64,000 nucleotides of DNA from Plasticicumulans acidivorans (GTDB lineage Bacteria > Pseudomonadota > Gammaproteobacteria > Competibacterales > Competibacteraceae). The stretch covers positions 402,435 through 466,434 of the forward strand of contig NZ_QGTJ01000002.1 in NCBI RefSeq assembly GCF_003182095.1. The letters are read 5' to 3'. Each line of letters begins with the position of its first letter. Position 1 is the stretch's first letter. The translations under genes and the position numbers were made by a program. The notes under the pieces were generated by a model. It had not been told where the DNA came from and searched no databases. It saw nothing but the letters and a program-made list of their open reading frames with translations. Shown here piece after piece: positions 54,722 through 63,240 of the stretch.

Positions 54722-55528
54722 TCAATCCGCCACGGCGTCAGCGGCCGGGGCGTCGAGCAGCAGCTCACGCAGGTCGAACAGCGCGACATCGGCCACGTCG
54801 GTGGCAAACACACGCTGGCCGTGACCGAGCAGCAGGCCTGAAGCGGTTTCACTCCATTCGGTGCGGCGTGCGAACTGCAACGCGGCCTCGGCGTTCTCGC
54901 TGCCGGGATAGCGGCTGGGAATCAGCGCGACGCTCTCACCGCCGTTGGCAAAGGTCAGCATCGCCGGCATCCAGATGAAGTCGCGCAGATCGGCCGGCGC
55001 CTCCTGGCGAATCGCCGTGAGACGCTCGAACGGAATCCAGTAGTAATTGCCATTGACGATGGCTTCGAGCACCGGGCCGAGACGACCGTCGCTATCGGCC
55101 ACCCAAGCGAAGCGCTGGCCGTCGGCACTGCCGGGTGTGATCGGCGCCAGCTCGAAAGCCTGCTGCCGCAGCGCCTGTGCCCCCGCCGGATCGCTGGACT
55201 CGCGACTGAGCGCCTCGATCAGCAGCGCCAGCCACGGCATCGGCTCGCCGAACACCAGCGGCGCGCGCCGGCCGGCGAACACTTCGGCACGCAGCAGTTC
55301 GCAGCGCAGCGCCTCGCGATAGGTCTGCACCATTGGCAGCGCCTCGACGTCGAGCTGGCCGATGACCTGCAACTGCGCGACCGCCCGCGACCACTGCCCC
55401 TGCAACGCCAGCAACTGGAACAGCAGCGTGCGCAGCTTCCCGTCAGCGGGCGCTTTGCGCACACGCGCCTGCAGCTCGGTCAGGGCTTCCTGACCGCGGC
55501 CCTCGCGCAGCAACTCTTCGACACTCAT
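54722..55528 (-). CDS. tagJ: T6SS accessory protein TagJ/ImpE
   Basis: 268 residues of the ImpE family: EELLREGRGQEALTELQARV, LRTLLFQLLALQGQWSRAVA (TPR-like), NGNYYWIPFERLTAI and WMPAMLTFANGGE. TagJ binds the TssB N-terminus and influences ClpV-dependent sheath recycling. ATG 55528 follows CAGGAG; residues further upstream in the frame are not family-like. Confidence 0.93.
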   Translation of the reverse strand: MSVEELLREGRGQEALTELQARVRKAPADGKLRTLLFQLLALQGQWSRAVAQLQVIGQLDVEALPMVQTYREALRCELLRAEVFAGRRAPLVFGEPMPWLALLIEALSRESSDPAGAQALRQQAFELAPITPGSADGQRFAWVADSDGRLGPVLEAIVNGNYYWIPFERLTAIRQEAPADLRDFIWMPAMLTFANGGESVALIPSRYPGSENAEAALQFARRTEWSETASGLLLGHGQRVFATDVADVALFDLRELLLDAPAADAVAD

Positions 55529-55574
55529 TCCCGGCTCCTGGCGCTGCAGCAGACCGTCGCGACGGCCATCGGTC

Positions 55575-55613
55575 GCGACCGGAGCCCGCGCACGCACGCC
55601 GGCCTCCGGTCGC
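55575..55613 (-). terminator. Hairpin between hcp and tagJ
   Basis: GCGACCGGAG (55575-55584) pairs perfectly with CTCCGGTCGC (55604-55613), a 10-bp stem with a 19-nt loop, 27 bases past the hcp stop. No U-tract. Probably a partial terminator or 3'-stabiliser that lets hcp be made in excess of the genes behind it. Confidence 0.55.
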
Positions 55614-55639
55614 TATCCATCGCTTCATGGCAAGGGCAC

Positions 55640-56140
55640 TCAGAACTTCGCGTTCTCCTCGATGTTCCACTTGAAGTCCTTCGCCGCTTCGCCGGCACCC
55701 TTGTCGGTCTGCTCGGTGTAGCTGAACGTGACCTTGGCGAAGTTCAGTGAAACGTTCTCGGTCAGGCGATCCTCGCCGCCGCTGCCGCCGGTGCTGACCG
55801 CGGTCACCATGATCTTTTCCATCTTGATCTTGATGTATTCGAGCGTCTGCCCGGCCTTGCCGCCCGCCTTGCGCACGACCAGCGTGGCATCGTCGATGTG
55901 CTCACCGGTGGCGCAGGCGTCCATCAGCGCATAGGAGGCCGAATCGACCCACTTGGTGACGGAGATGTCCTGCATGTTGACCTTGCCGGCACCGCCGCCG
56001 CCGCCGGTATGGAAGGTGCCGGACTGCGACATCCCCCAGCTCCAGGCCAGCACGTCGATCGACTTGCCGTAGGTCTTGTCCTTCGATTCACCTTTGATGT
56101 TCGCGCTGTCCGCGAACTTCAGAAACATGTCTACAGCCAT
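55640..56140 (-). CDS. hcp: T6SS tube protein Hcp/TssD
   Basis: 166 residues forming the stacked hexameric inner tube. Starts MAVDMFLKFADSANIKGES; SIDVLAWSWGMSQSG, VTKWVDSASYALMDACATGE and LNFAKVTFSYTEQ are typical. GAGGAG precedes the ATG. It is flanked on both sides by strong hairpins, unlike the other core genes, in keeping with the need for high Hcp output. Confidence 0.98.
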   Translation of the reverse strand: MAVDMFLKFADSANIKGESKDKTYGKSIDVLAWSWGMSQSGTFHTGGGGGAGKVNMQDISVTKWVDSASYALMDACATGEHIDDATLVVRKAGGKAGQTLEYIKIKMEKIMVTAVSTGGSGGEDRLTENVSLNFAKVTFSYTEQTDKGAGEAAKDFKWNIEENAKF

Positions 56141-56177
56141 GGATTCAACTCCTCAATCGCTCGTGAGCATTCAACAG

Positions 56178-56244
56178 CCCCGGCACGCCCGAGTGCCCTG
56201 GGGTCCCTCTCCAGAAAACGCCGCCGGTACGGTTTCACCGGCGG
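56178..56244 (-). promoter_or_regulatory. Double hairpin in the tssC-hcp spacer
   Basis: CCGCCGGT/ACCGGCGG (56221-56228 with 56237-56244) lies just behind the tssC stop. A second, bulged stem CCCCGGCAC/GTGCC-CT-GGGG spans 56178-56203. Both precede the hcp ribosome site. They may act as an mRNA processing or stability element giving a separate hcp transcript. Confidence 0.45.
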
Positions 56245-56250
56245 ACCTGC

Positions 56251-57750
56251 TCAGCCACCCTTCGCCGAAGGCAGCTTCGAAACCAGGCGCAGCGACACGG
56301 TCAGCCCTTCGAGCTGGTAGTGCGGACGCAGGAAGAACTTCGAGGTGTAGTAGCCGGGATTGCCCTCGACTTCCTCGACGACGACCTCGGCGGCGGCCAG
56401 CGGCTTCTGCGCCTTGGTCTCTTCGGTGGAGCGCGACGGATCACCATCGACGTACTGCATGATCCATTTCTGCAGCCAGTTCTGCATGTCGCTGCGTTCC
56501 TTGAAGGAACCGAGCTTGTCGCGAACCATGCACTTGAGGTAGTGCGCAAAGCGGCAGGTCGCAAACAGGTACGGCAGACGCGCCGCCAGGTTGGCGTTGG
56601 CGGTGGCGTCGGGATCGTCGTACTCGGTGGGTTTTTGCAGCGACTGCGCACCGATGAAGGCGGCGAAATCGGTATTCTTCTTGTGGATCAGCGGCATGAA
56701 GCCGTTTTTCGCCAGCTCGGCCTCGCGCCGGTCGGAAATCGCGATCTCCGTCGGGCACTTCATGTCGACGCCGCCGTCATCGGTCGGGAAGCTGTGCGCC
56801 GGCAGACCCTCGACCGCACCGCCGGACTCGATGCCGCGGATACGCGAGCACCAGCCGTAGAGCTTGAACGAGCGGTTGATGTTGGTCGCCATCGCATAGG
56901 CCGAATTGGCCCAGGTGTACTTGCTGCTGTCAGCGCTTTCGGTGTCCTCTTCGAAGTCGAATTCATCGACCGGATTGGTGCGGGCACCGTAGGGCATGCG
57001 CGACAGGAAGCGCGGCATCGTCAGACCGATGTAGCGCGAATCCTCCGATTCACGCAGCGACTTCCACGCAGCGTACTCGGGCGTCTGGAAGATCTTGGTC
57101 AGGTCACGCGGGTTCGACAGCTCCTGCCAGGACTCCATCTGCATCACCGACGGCGACACGGCACTGATGAACGGTGCGTGGATCGCCGCCGAGACCTTGG
57201 CGATCTCGCCGAGCAGTTCGACGTCCGGGGCGGAATGGTCGAAGTAGTAATCGCCGACCAGGCAGCCGTAGGGCTCGCCGCCGAACTGACCGTACTCCTC
57301 CTCGTACATCTTCTTGAAGACCGGGCTCTGGTCCCAGGCCGTACCCTTGAACTTCTTCAGGGTCTTGTGCAGATCCTTCTTCGAGATGTTCATCACGCGG
57401 ATCTTGAGCATCTCGTCGGTTTCGGTGTTGTTGACGAGGTGATGCAGGCCGCGCCACGCACTTTCGAGCTTCTGGAAATCCTCGTGGTGCATGATCAGGT
57501 TGATCTGCTCGGTGAGCTTGGCATCGATCGCGGCGATCATCGCTTCGATCGACTTCAGCGTGTCAGCGGAAATCAGCTTCGTCGCCCCGAGCGCCTGTTC
57601 GGCCAGGGTGCGTACGGCCGCCTCGACAGCCTCCTTGGCACGCTCGCTCTTCGGCTTGAATTCCTGCATCAGCAACGAGGCGAAATCGCTGCTCTCGGCG
57701 GTGGCGGTAGCGCCCTGCGCCTGTTCGCTTGCGGTATTGGTGTCAGCCAT
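56251..57750 (-). CDS. tssC: T6SS sheath large subunit TssC
   Basis: 499 residues of the VipB/TssC family: LESAWRGLHHLVNNTETDEM, VGDYYFDHSAPDVELL, FLSRMPYGARTNPVDEFDFE and ARLPYLFATCRFAHYLKCM. Forms the contractile sheath with TssB. GAGGAG precedes the ATG; it lies 15 bp behind tssB. Confidence 0.98.
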   Translation of the reverse strand: MADTNTASEQAQGATATAESSDFASLLMQEFKPKSERAKEAVEAAVRTLAEQALGATKLISADTLKSIEAMIAAIDAKLTEQINLIMHHEDFQKLESAWRGLHHLVNNTETDEMLKIRVMNISKKDLHKTLKKFKGTAWDQSPVFKKMYEEEYGQFGGEPYGCLVGDYYFDHSAPDVELLGEIAKVSAAIHAPFISAVSPSVMQMESWQELSNPRDLTKIFQTPEYAAWKSLRESEDSRYIGLTMPRFLSRMPYGARTNPVDEFDFEEDTESADSSKYTWANSAYAMATNINRSFKLYGWCSRIRGIESGGAVEGLPAHSFPTDDGGVDMKCPTEIAISDRREAELAKNGFMPLIHKKNTDFAAFIGAQSLQKPTEYDDPDATANANLAARLPYLFATCRFAHYLKCMVRDKLGSFKERSDMQNWLQKWIMQYVDGDPSRSTEETKAQKPLAAAEVVVEEVEGNPGYYTSKFFLRPHYQLEGLTVSLRLVSKLPSAKGG

Positions 57751-57765
57751 GGCGGAGCTCCTCGA

Positions 57766-58281
57766 TCATTCCTGCGGGGCGGCGTCGCCGGCCGGTTTCG
57801 GTGCCGACGCCAGCGCCTGCAGCAGCGTCGGGTCCTGCAGCACCTTGCCGATCAGCTCCTCGGCCCCGGTCTTACCATCCATGTAAGTCAGCAGATTGGC
57901 GAGCTGTGTGCGCGCATCGAGCAGCTTGCTCAGCGCGTCGACCTTGCGGGCGACCGCCGCCGGCGAGAAGTCGTCCATGCTCTCGAAGGTGATGTCGACG
58001 CTGAGGTTGCCCTCGCCGGTCAAGGTGTTCGGGACAGCGAAAGCAGCACGCGGTTTCATCGCCTTCATGCGGCTGTCGAAGTTGTCGACGTCAATCTCCA
58101 GGAACTTGCGATCGGCAACCGGCGGCAGCGGTTCGGCCGGCTTGCCGGAGAGATCGGCCATGACCCCCATGACGAAGGGTAGCTGCACCTTCTTCTGAGC
58201 GCCGTAGAGTTCCACGTCGTACTCGATCTGCACGCGTGGTGCCCGGTTGCGGGCGATGAACTTCTGACTGCTGTCTGCCAC
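57766..58281 (-). CDS. tssB: T6SS sheath small subunit TssB
   Basis: 171 residues of the VipA/TssB family: SQKFIARNRAPRVQIEYDVE, FVMGVMADLSGKP, FLEIDVDNFDSRMKAMKPR and DGKTGAEELIGKVLQDP. GTG start after AAGGAG. Pairs with TssC to build the sheath; its N-terminus is a known TagJ contact. Confidence 0.97.
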   Translation of the reverse strand: MADSSQKFIARNRAPRVQIEYDVELYGAQKKVQLPFVMGVMADLSGKPAEPLPPVADRKFLEIDVDNFDSRMKAMKPRAAFAVPNTLTGEGNLSVDITFESMDDFSPAAVARKVDALSKLLDARTQLANLLTYMDGKTGAEELIGKVLQDPTLLQALASAPKPAGDAAPQE

Positions 58282-58352
58282 GTGGGGTCTCCTTGCTGCA
58301 AGCGGGCCGCCGCGGCGCGCGGTGCGGCGGCAAAATGAGGGGGCGGGGTGTC

Positions 58353-59408
58353 TCAGTAGCCGTCGCCTTCGGCGTCGGGGTCGGGTCCCTTGATGGTCTC
58401 GATCTGGCTGAGACCGTCAGGCGCTAGATTGCGCATGATTTCGAGGAAATCCATCGTCACCAGCCGCCGTGCGCGCTGCAAAAGGATGGGAACCGGGCTC
58501 GAAGGCTCGTTGGCCTGGTAATACTCGCAGATGCGGTCGAGCATGCGGATGACATCGTCGCGATTGGCGATACGCCCCGGTGCGGCGACGGCCACCACGC
58601 CCGCCGCGGACGCCACGCCGTCCACCATCACGACCGCGTCTGCATCGCCGGCCGCGGTTTCGGCGCCGGCACCGAGACCGCGCTTGGCGAGGCGCTCGTC
58701 GAGCAGCTGGACACAAGATTTCACCAGCTGGCGCAACGGGTCGAAATCGATCGCACTGCCGACACCGACCTGTGCGGTCAGCCGCGATTCGAGCGCATTG
58801 ATCAGATCCAGGGTCCCATGTGCGGCGGTCGCCGTCGCCATGAACACATCGACATCGATGTCCTGGAAAATTGCCTCGTAGAGATCGGCGGCAACCTCGG
58901 CGGTACCGGCCACGCCCTGCGTGTTGATCTGCCAGTCGCGCAGGGTGGCCATGCCCAGCGTGCGCGAACGCACCAGCGGCGTCTCCCGCAACTGTGCGAG
59001 AAAATCCTCGCTGATCAGGGTCGCCAGGACATTGACGCGCAGCGTCGGATCATTGTCATCGTCGGGGTCGAGGCGCGGATGCACCTCGTCCCACCAGCGA
59101 TCGATCAGGCCATACAGCAGCTGCAGGCCGCCATGCAGGCCGTCCATGCCATCGAGTGCGAAACAGGCACGCGTCAGCGTCATCGCCACCCGCAGGTCTC
59201 GCGTGCGCGCAAACAGTTCCATTGCCTGCGTGCGCACCGCGCGCCAGTCCGGCGGTTCGGCCGGGAGGACGGAATCGCCCATCTGTCGCTCGGGTTGACC
59301 TTCGGCTAGACGCTCCAGCAGCTGGAAGCCGGCGTCGTATTCGAGGTCCTCACCGCAGGGGTCGTCGTCGCTCAGGGGAAGCAGCAGGGCATCGGGATCC
59401 ACAGTCAC
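58353..59408 (-). CDS. tssA: T6SS TssA/ImpA protein
   Basis: About 351 residues. The ImpA N-terminal domain reads DALLLPLSDDDPCGEDLEYD; DWRAVRTQAMELFARTRDLR and GLQLLYGLIDRWWDEVHPRL follow. The C-terminal part ends ARRLVTMDFLEIMRNLAPDG. TssA caps or primes sheath assembly. The start is uncertain: in-frame GTG codons lie at 59429, 59408 and 59402, and the last gives the most family-like N-terminus. First gene of the large minus-strand operon, divergent from tagH. Confidence 0.93.
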   Translation of the reverse strand: MTVDPDALLLPLSDDDPCGEDLEYDAGFQLLERLAEGQPERQMGDSVLPAEPPDWRAVRTQAMELFARTRDLRVAMTLTRACFALDGMDGLHGGLQLLYGLIDRWWDEVHPRLDPDDDNDPTLRVNVLATLISEDFLAQLRETPLVRSRTLGMATLRDWQINTQGVAGTAEVAADLYEAIFQDIDVDVFMATATAAHGTLDLINALESRLTAQVGVGSAIDFDPLRQLVKSCVQLLDERLAKRGLGAGAETAAGDADAVVMVDGVASAAGVVAVAAPGRIANRDDVIRMLDRICEYYQANEPSSPVPILLQRARRLVTMDFLEIMRNLAPDGLSQIETIKGPDPDAEGDGY

Positions 59409-59630
59409 TTGCAGGTCATCTCCAGGCACAGGCCGCGGGGCGACATCCTACCGGGCTGCCTCGGGGCGCAGTCAACTCCGAGCCACTTGCAGGTCAGATT
59501 AGCCGTCTGCCATGCAAACACCAGCGCGCAACGCCAATTGGCAGGCCGGGGGCGCTGGCATAGAGTTCGATGCCATTCGCCGGGGCGCGCCCCACGCGCC
59601 GGCACCGGATCACTGCCCAGGACATGGCCG
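59409..59630. promoter_or_regulatory. Divergent T6SS control region (tssA / tagH)
   Basis: 222 bp between the two divergent T6SS operons, so both main promoters should lie here. A 13-bp direct repeat CACTTGCAGGTCA occurs at 59406-59418 and 59484-59496, and might be a regulator site. No convincing sigma-54 or sigma-70 element was identified by eye. Confidence 0.4.
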
Positions 59631-61337
59631 ATGCCGCTGAAGCTCAGTATCAACAGTTATCACAAGCTCACACCAGGCATCGTGAGCACGTACACGCTGG
59701 ATGAGGGCCGGCGGCTGTCGATCGGCCGCGCCGCGGACAACGACTGGACGCTGCAGGACCCCGACCTGGTCATCTCCGGCCACCATTGCCACATCGACGC
59801 GCAGGGCGGTCAGTACCTGCTGACCGACACCAGTACCAACGGCGTGTTCATCGCCAGCGAGCGGGTCGGGCGCGGCCTCAGCCGTGCCCTCCGGCACGGT
59901 GACCTGATCACCATCGGCGACTATGAAATCTGCGTCGACATCGAGCCGCTCGGCGGCTTCGGCGCCCCGCCGGCAGTCGGAGCAGGGTTGGCGAACGACT
60001 CGCTGATTCCGCCCGGAGCCGATCCCTCCGACCCCTTCGGCCTGTTCGGCCCGACGCCCGGCGGCGGCAGCGGCGCCGCGTCGTCACCGCTGCCGTCACC
60101 GGGCACTCCCGCGTTTGCGGACACACCGTTTACTGCCGGCCCGGCACAACTGCTGCCGGACGATTTCGGTCTGTTCGATCTGCCGCCGGCAGCGCCGCAG
60201 CAAGCCGCTGCCATTGCGGATCACGTCCCCTCCGAGCAGCAGGCCTTCGTACCGCCGGCGGCCGCCATCCCCGACGACTGGGATGCCCTGTTCACCCCGG
60301 CCGCGGCCAAGCCCGACGCGGCGGATACGCCGGCCAAACCGGACGCCGTCGACGCCCAGCCGGCACCGCTCGCGGCCGCCGCATCACAACCGGCCGCCAC
60401 CGAGGCCGAATCCGCTCCCTCGTCGACCGTCACGACTGCGGCGGCGGCACCGCCGGCCGACTGGGACGCCCTGTTCGCAACCCCGCCGACACCGGCCGAA
60501 GCCAACGAACCGCCGAGCCCGCCCGTACCGCCAGCGGCAAGCAGCAGCGGAGCGGACAAACCACCGCCGACCGGCATCGCCCTGCCGGTGCCGTCGGCAC
60601 CGCCCAGCGGCGACGGCAGTCACACAGCTCCGCCCTCGCCACCACCGCCGCCACCGCGGCCGGTCAGCCAGACCTGGCATTCCGGCCCGCTGACGCCGGC
60701 CGCGGAGCACGCGGCACCGGCGGTATCGGTCGTGCCGCCGACCCCGCCCGCCCGCGCGACGGCGGACGGACTGCACGCCTTTCTCGACGGTGCTGGATTG
60801 GCCCACCTGCGCCTCGATGGCGCCGACGGCGAGTCCATGCTGCGTGAGATCGGCGCCAGTTACCGGCTGATGGTGCAGGGGCTGATCGACGTGCTGCGCG
60901 CGCGCGCCAGTCTCAAAAGCGAGTTCCGCATGAGCCAGACGATGATCCGGCCGGTCGAGAACAACCCGCTGAAATTCGCACCGAACGTCGAAGAGGCGAT
61001 GGCACTGCTGCTGCGCCCGCAGGGCACCACCTACCTCGGCCCGGAAAAGGCCGTCGGCGAGGCCTTCGACGATCTGCGTGCGCACCAGCTCGCCGTCGTC
61101 GCCGGGCTGCAGGCGGCGCTCGGGCAGATGTTGCGTCGCTTCGATCCGGCAGCGCTCGAAGCACGCTTCGGTGGCGGTGGCGGTCTGTTCTCGGGCAATC
61201 GCAAAGCGCGCTGCTGGGAGCAGTTCCAAGCGCTGTACCAGGAAATCGCACACGAAGCCGAGGACGACTTCCAGGAACTGTTCGGCCGCGAATTCACGCG
61301 CGCCTACGAAGAGCAGATCGCCCGCCTGCGCCGCTGA
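59631..61337 (+). CDS. tagH: T6SS-associated FHA domain protein TagH
   Basis: 568 residues. N-terminal FHA domain ~15-100 (RLSIGRAADNDWTLQDPDL, SGHHCHI, LTDTSTNGVFIA) that binds phosphothreonine. A long Pro/Ala-rich linker follows, with three WDALF repeats near 220-285. The C-terminal TagH/ImpI domain covers ~375-568 (LREIGASYRLMVQGLIDVLR, NPLKFAPNVEEAMALLL). FHA proteins of T6SS loci often act in threonine-phosphorylation control; no kinase or phosphatase gene is in the window. ATG 59631 follows AGGA. Confidence 0.93.
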   Translation: MPLKLSINSYHKLTPGIVSTYTLDEGRRLSIGRAADNDWTLQDPDLVISGHHCHIDAQGGQYLLTDTSTNGVFIASERVGRGLSRALRHGDLITIGDYEICVDIEPLGGFGAPPAVGAGLANDSLIPPGADPSDPFGLFGPTPGGGSGAASSPLPSPGTPAFADTPFTAGPAQLLPDDFGLFDLPPAAPQQAAAIADHVPSEQQAFVPPAAAIPDDWDALFTPAAAKPDAADTPAKPDAVDAQPAPLAAAASQPAATEAESAPSSTVTTAAAAPPADWDALFATPPTPAEANEPPSPPVPPAASSSGADKPPPTGIALPVPSAPPSGDGSHTAPPSPPPPPPRPVSQTWHSGPLTPAAEHAAPAVSVVPPTPPARATADGLHAFLDGAGLAHLRLDGADGESMLREIGASYRLMVQGLIDVLRARASLKSEFRMSQTMIRPVENNPLKFAPNVEEAMALLLRPQGTTYLGPEKAVGEAFDDLRAHQLAVVAGLQAALGQMLRRFDPAALEARFGGGGGLFSGNRKARCWEQFQALYQEIAHEAEDDFQELFGREFTRAYEEQIARLRR

Positions 61338-61411
61338 GCCTGCTGCGGTCACGGCGCTGGCTCTACACTGACCCGGACCCCCGATCATCGAAGGAACGCT
61401 ACGGAGTTGCC

Positions 61412-61876
61412 ATGAAAGTCCGTCACGGCCTGCTCGCCCTGATCTGCCTCGCCGTCGCCGCCTGCGCCGGCGCCCCGCCTCCACCGCCGCCGGCGCGTGT
61501 GGTGGGCGACATCCAGGCCAGCGCCACGCTCAACCCGGCACCGAACGGGCAGGCGCTGCCGCTGCGCCTGCGCCTCTATGAGCTGCGCAGCCCCACGGCA
61601 TTCCAGAACCGCGACTTCTTCTCGCTGTGGGACAAGGCCCAGGCGACATTGGGCGTGGATCTGGTCGGCACCGAGGAATACGTCGTGCAACCGGGTGCGA
61701 CCCTGCACTTCGAGCGCCAGCTCGACGGGCAGACGCATCAGGTCGGCTTCATCGCCGCTTATCGCGACATCAACGGTGCGATCTGGCGCCAGGTGGTCGA
61801 GATACGGCCGAACACGACCCAGACCCTGAACGTGCAACTCGGCGCCAAGGCCCTCAGCGTCACGGCCTCGCGCTGA
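61412..61876 (+). CDS. tssJ: T6SS outer-membrane lipoprotein TssJ
   Basis: 154 residues with a lipoprotein signal (LLALICLAVAAC, Cys18 lipidated). A Pro-rich spacer and the TssJ beta-sandwich follow (LRLYELRSPTAFQNRDFFSL, GTEEYVVQPGATLHFERQL, VGFIAAYRDINGAIWRQ). Anchors the trans-envelope complex through TssM, which is not in the window. Confidence 0.96.
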   Translation: MKVRHGLLALICLAVAACAGAPPPPPPARVVGDIQASATLNPAPNGQALPLRLRLYELRSPTAFQNRDFFSLWDKAQATLGVDLVGTEEYVVQPGATLHFERQLDGQTHQVGFIAAYRDINGAIWRQVVEIRPNTTQTLNVQLGAKALSVTASR

Positions 61877-61898
61877 ACACCGTCCACGGAGACGCTCG

Positions 61899-63233
61899 AT
61901 GACATGGAACAGCAAGGTGGTGTGGTCGGAGGGCATGTTCCTGCGCCCGCAGCACTTTCAGCAGCAGGAGCGCTACCTCGACCGCGTGCTGCAGCAGCGC
62001 GCGGCAGCGCTTGCCGCCTATGGATGGGGTTTCACCGAACTGGCGCTCGACCGCCAGGCACTGGCGCTCGGACGCATTGCGATCCTCTCGGCGCGCGGCC
62101 TGCTGCCGGACGGCACGCCGTTCTTCATCCCCGATGATGACGTCGCGCCGCCGCCGCTGCTGGTGCCGGACGAGCTGCGCGACACGCTGGTGGTACTGGC
62201 GCTGCCGCTGCGCCGCCCGGGCCTGCGCGATACCGGCCGCGACGGCGAAGATGCGGCAATCGCCCGCTACCGCGCCGAAGTCAACGAGGTGCGCGACGAC
62301 AACGCCGGCCTGGAGAGCATCGCGCCGCTCGAACTGGCGCGCAGCAACCTGCGCCTGCTGACGACCCGGCAGGACCTCGGCGAATACGCCTGCCTCGGCC
62401 TGTGCCGCGTCGTCGAGAAAAAGGCCGACCAGTCCGTGGTGCTCGACGAGCGCTACATCCCGCCGATGCTCGATGCGCTGGCGCAGCCGCTGCTCGCGGC
62501 AATGGTGCGCGAAGTCGAAGGGCTGCTGCACCAGCGCGGCGAGGCGCTGGCCGGGCGCGTCGTCGCCTCCGGGCGCGGCGGAGCAGCGGAGATCGCCGAC
62601 TTCCTGCTGCTGCAGGTGGTCAACCGCCTGGAGCCGCTGTTCACCCATCTGGCGCGCCGCAGCCGCCTGCACCCGGAAGACTTCTACCGCGAGCTGCTGG
62701 GCATCGCCGGCGAGCTGGCGACCTTCACCCGCCGCGAGAAGCGGCCGCTGGAGTTCCCGGCCTACGATCACGACGACCTGAGTGCGAGCTTCGCGCCGGT
62801 GATCGCCGAGATCCGCCAGGCACTGAGCATGGTGCTCGAACAGACCGCGATCCCGATCCCGCTGCAGGAGCGCGGCTACGGCGTGCACGTCGGCGTGCTG
62901 GCCGACCGCAACCTGCTCGGCAAGGCGAGTTTCGTGCTCGCGGTACATGCCGACGTGCCCAACGACATCCTGCGCGCGCGCTTCCCGACCCAGGTCAAGA
63001 TCGGCGCGGTCGAGAACATCCGCGATCTGGTCAACCGCCAGCTGCCGGGCATCGCGCTCAATCCGCTGCCGGTCGCGCCGCGACAGATTCCCTACCACGC
63101 CGGCGTGACCTACTTCGAACTGGATCCCGCCAGCGAACTCTGGAAGACGCTCGCCGCCTCGGGCGGCTTCGCCTTCCACGTCGCCGGTCAGTTCCCGGGG
63201 CTCGAAATGAGCTTCTGGGCGATCAGGAGCTGA
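61899..63233 (+). CDS. tssK: T6SS baseplate-membrane complex linker TssK
   Basis: 444 residues starting TWNSKVVWSEGMFLRPQHFQQQERYL, the standard TssK opening. LARSNLRLLTTRQDLGEY, VNRLEPLFTHLARRSRLHPE and IRDLVNRQLPGIALNPLPVAPRQIPYH regions are all typical. It joins the baseplate to TssL/TssM. GGAG precedes the ATG; 22 bp behind tssJ. Confidence 0.97.
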   Translation: MTWNSKVVWSEGMFLRPQHFQQQERYLDRVLQQRAAALAAYGWGFTELALDRQALALGRIAILSARGLLPDGTPFFIPDDDVAPPPLLVPDELRDTLVVLALPLRRPGLRDTGRDGEDAAIARYRAEVNEVRDDNAGLESIAPLELARSNLRLLTTRQDLGEYACLGLCRVVEKKADQSVVLDERYIPPMLDALAQPLLAAMVREVEGLLHQRGEALAGRVVASGRGGAAEIADFLLLQVVNRLEPLFTHLARRSRLHPEDFYRELLGIAGELATFTRREKRPLEFPAYDHDDLSASFAPVIAEIRQALSMVLEQTAIPIPLQERGYGVHVGVLADRNLLGKASFVLAVHADVPNDILRARFPTQVKIGAVENIRDLVNRQLPGIALNPLPVAPRQIPYHAGVTYFELDPASELWKTLAASGGFAFHVAGQFPGLEMSFWAIRS

Positions 63234-63240
63234 AACCGCC

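Noticed and set aside
59560..59580. A TGGCAT sequence resembling the -24 half of a sigma-54 promoter before tagH
   Set aside because: The -12 half does not match (TTCG rather than TTGC); not enough support.
59405..59653. An 82-codon minus-strand frame ending at the tssA start (possible leader peptide)
   Set aside because: The stop does overlap a tssA GTG start, but the frame has no ribosome site and its sequence looks like chance; kept only as a direct-repeat note.
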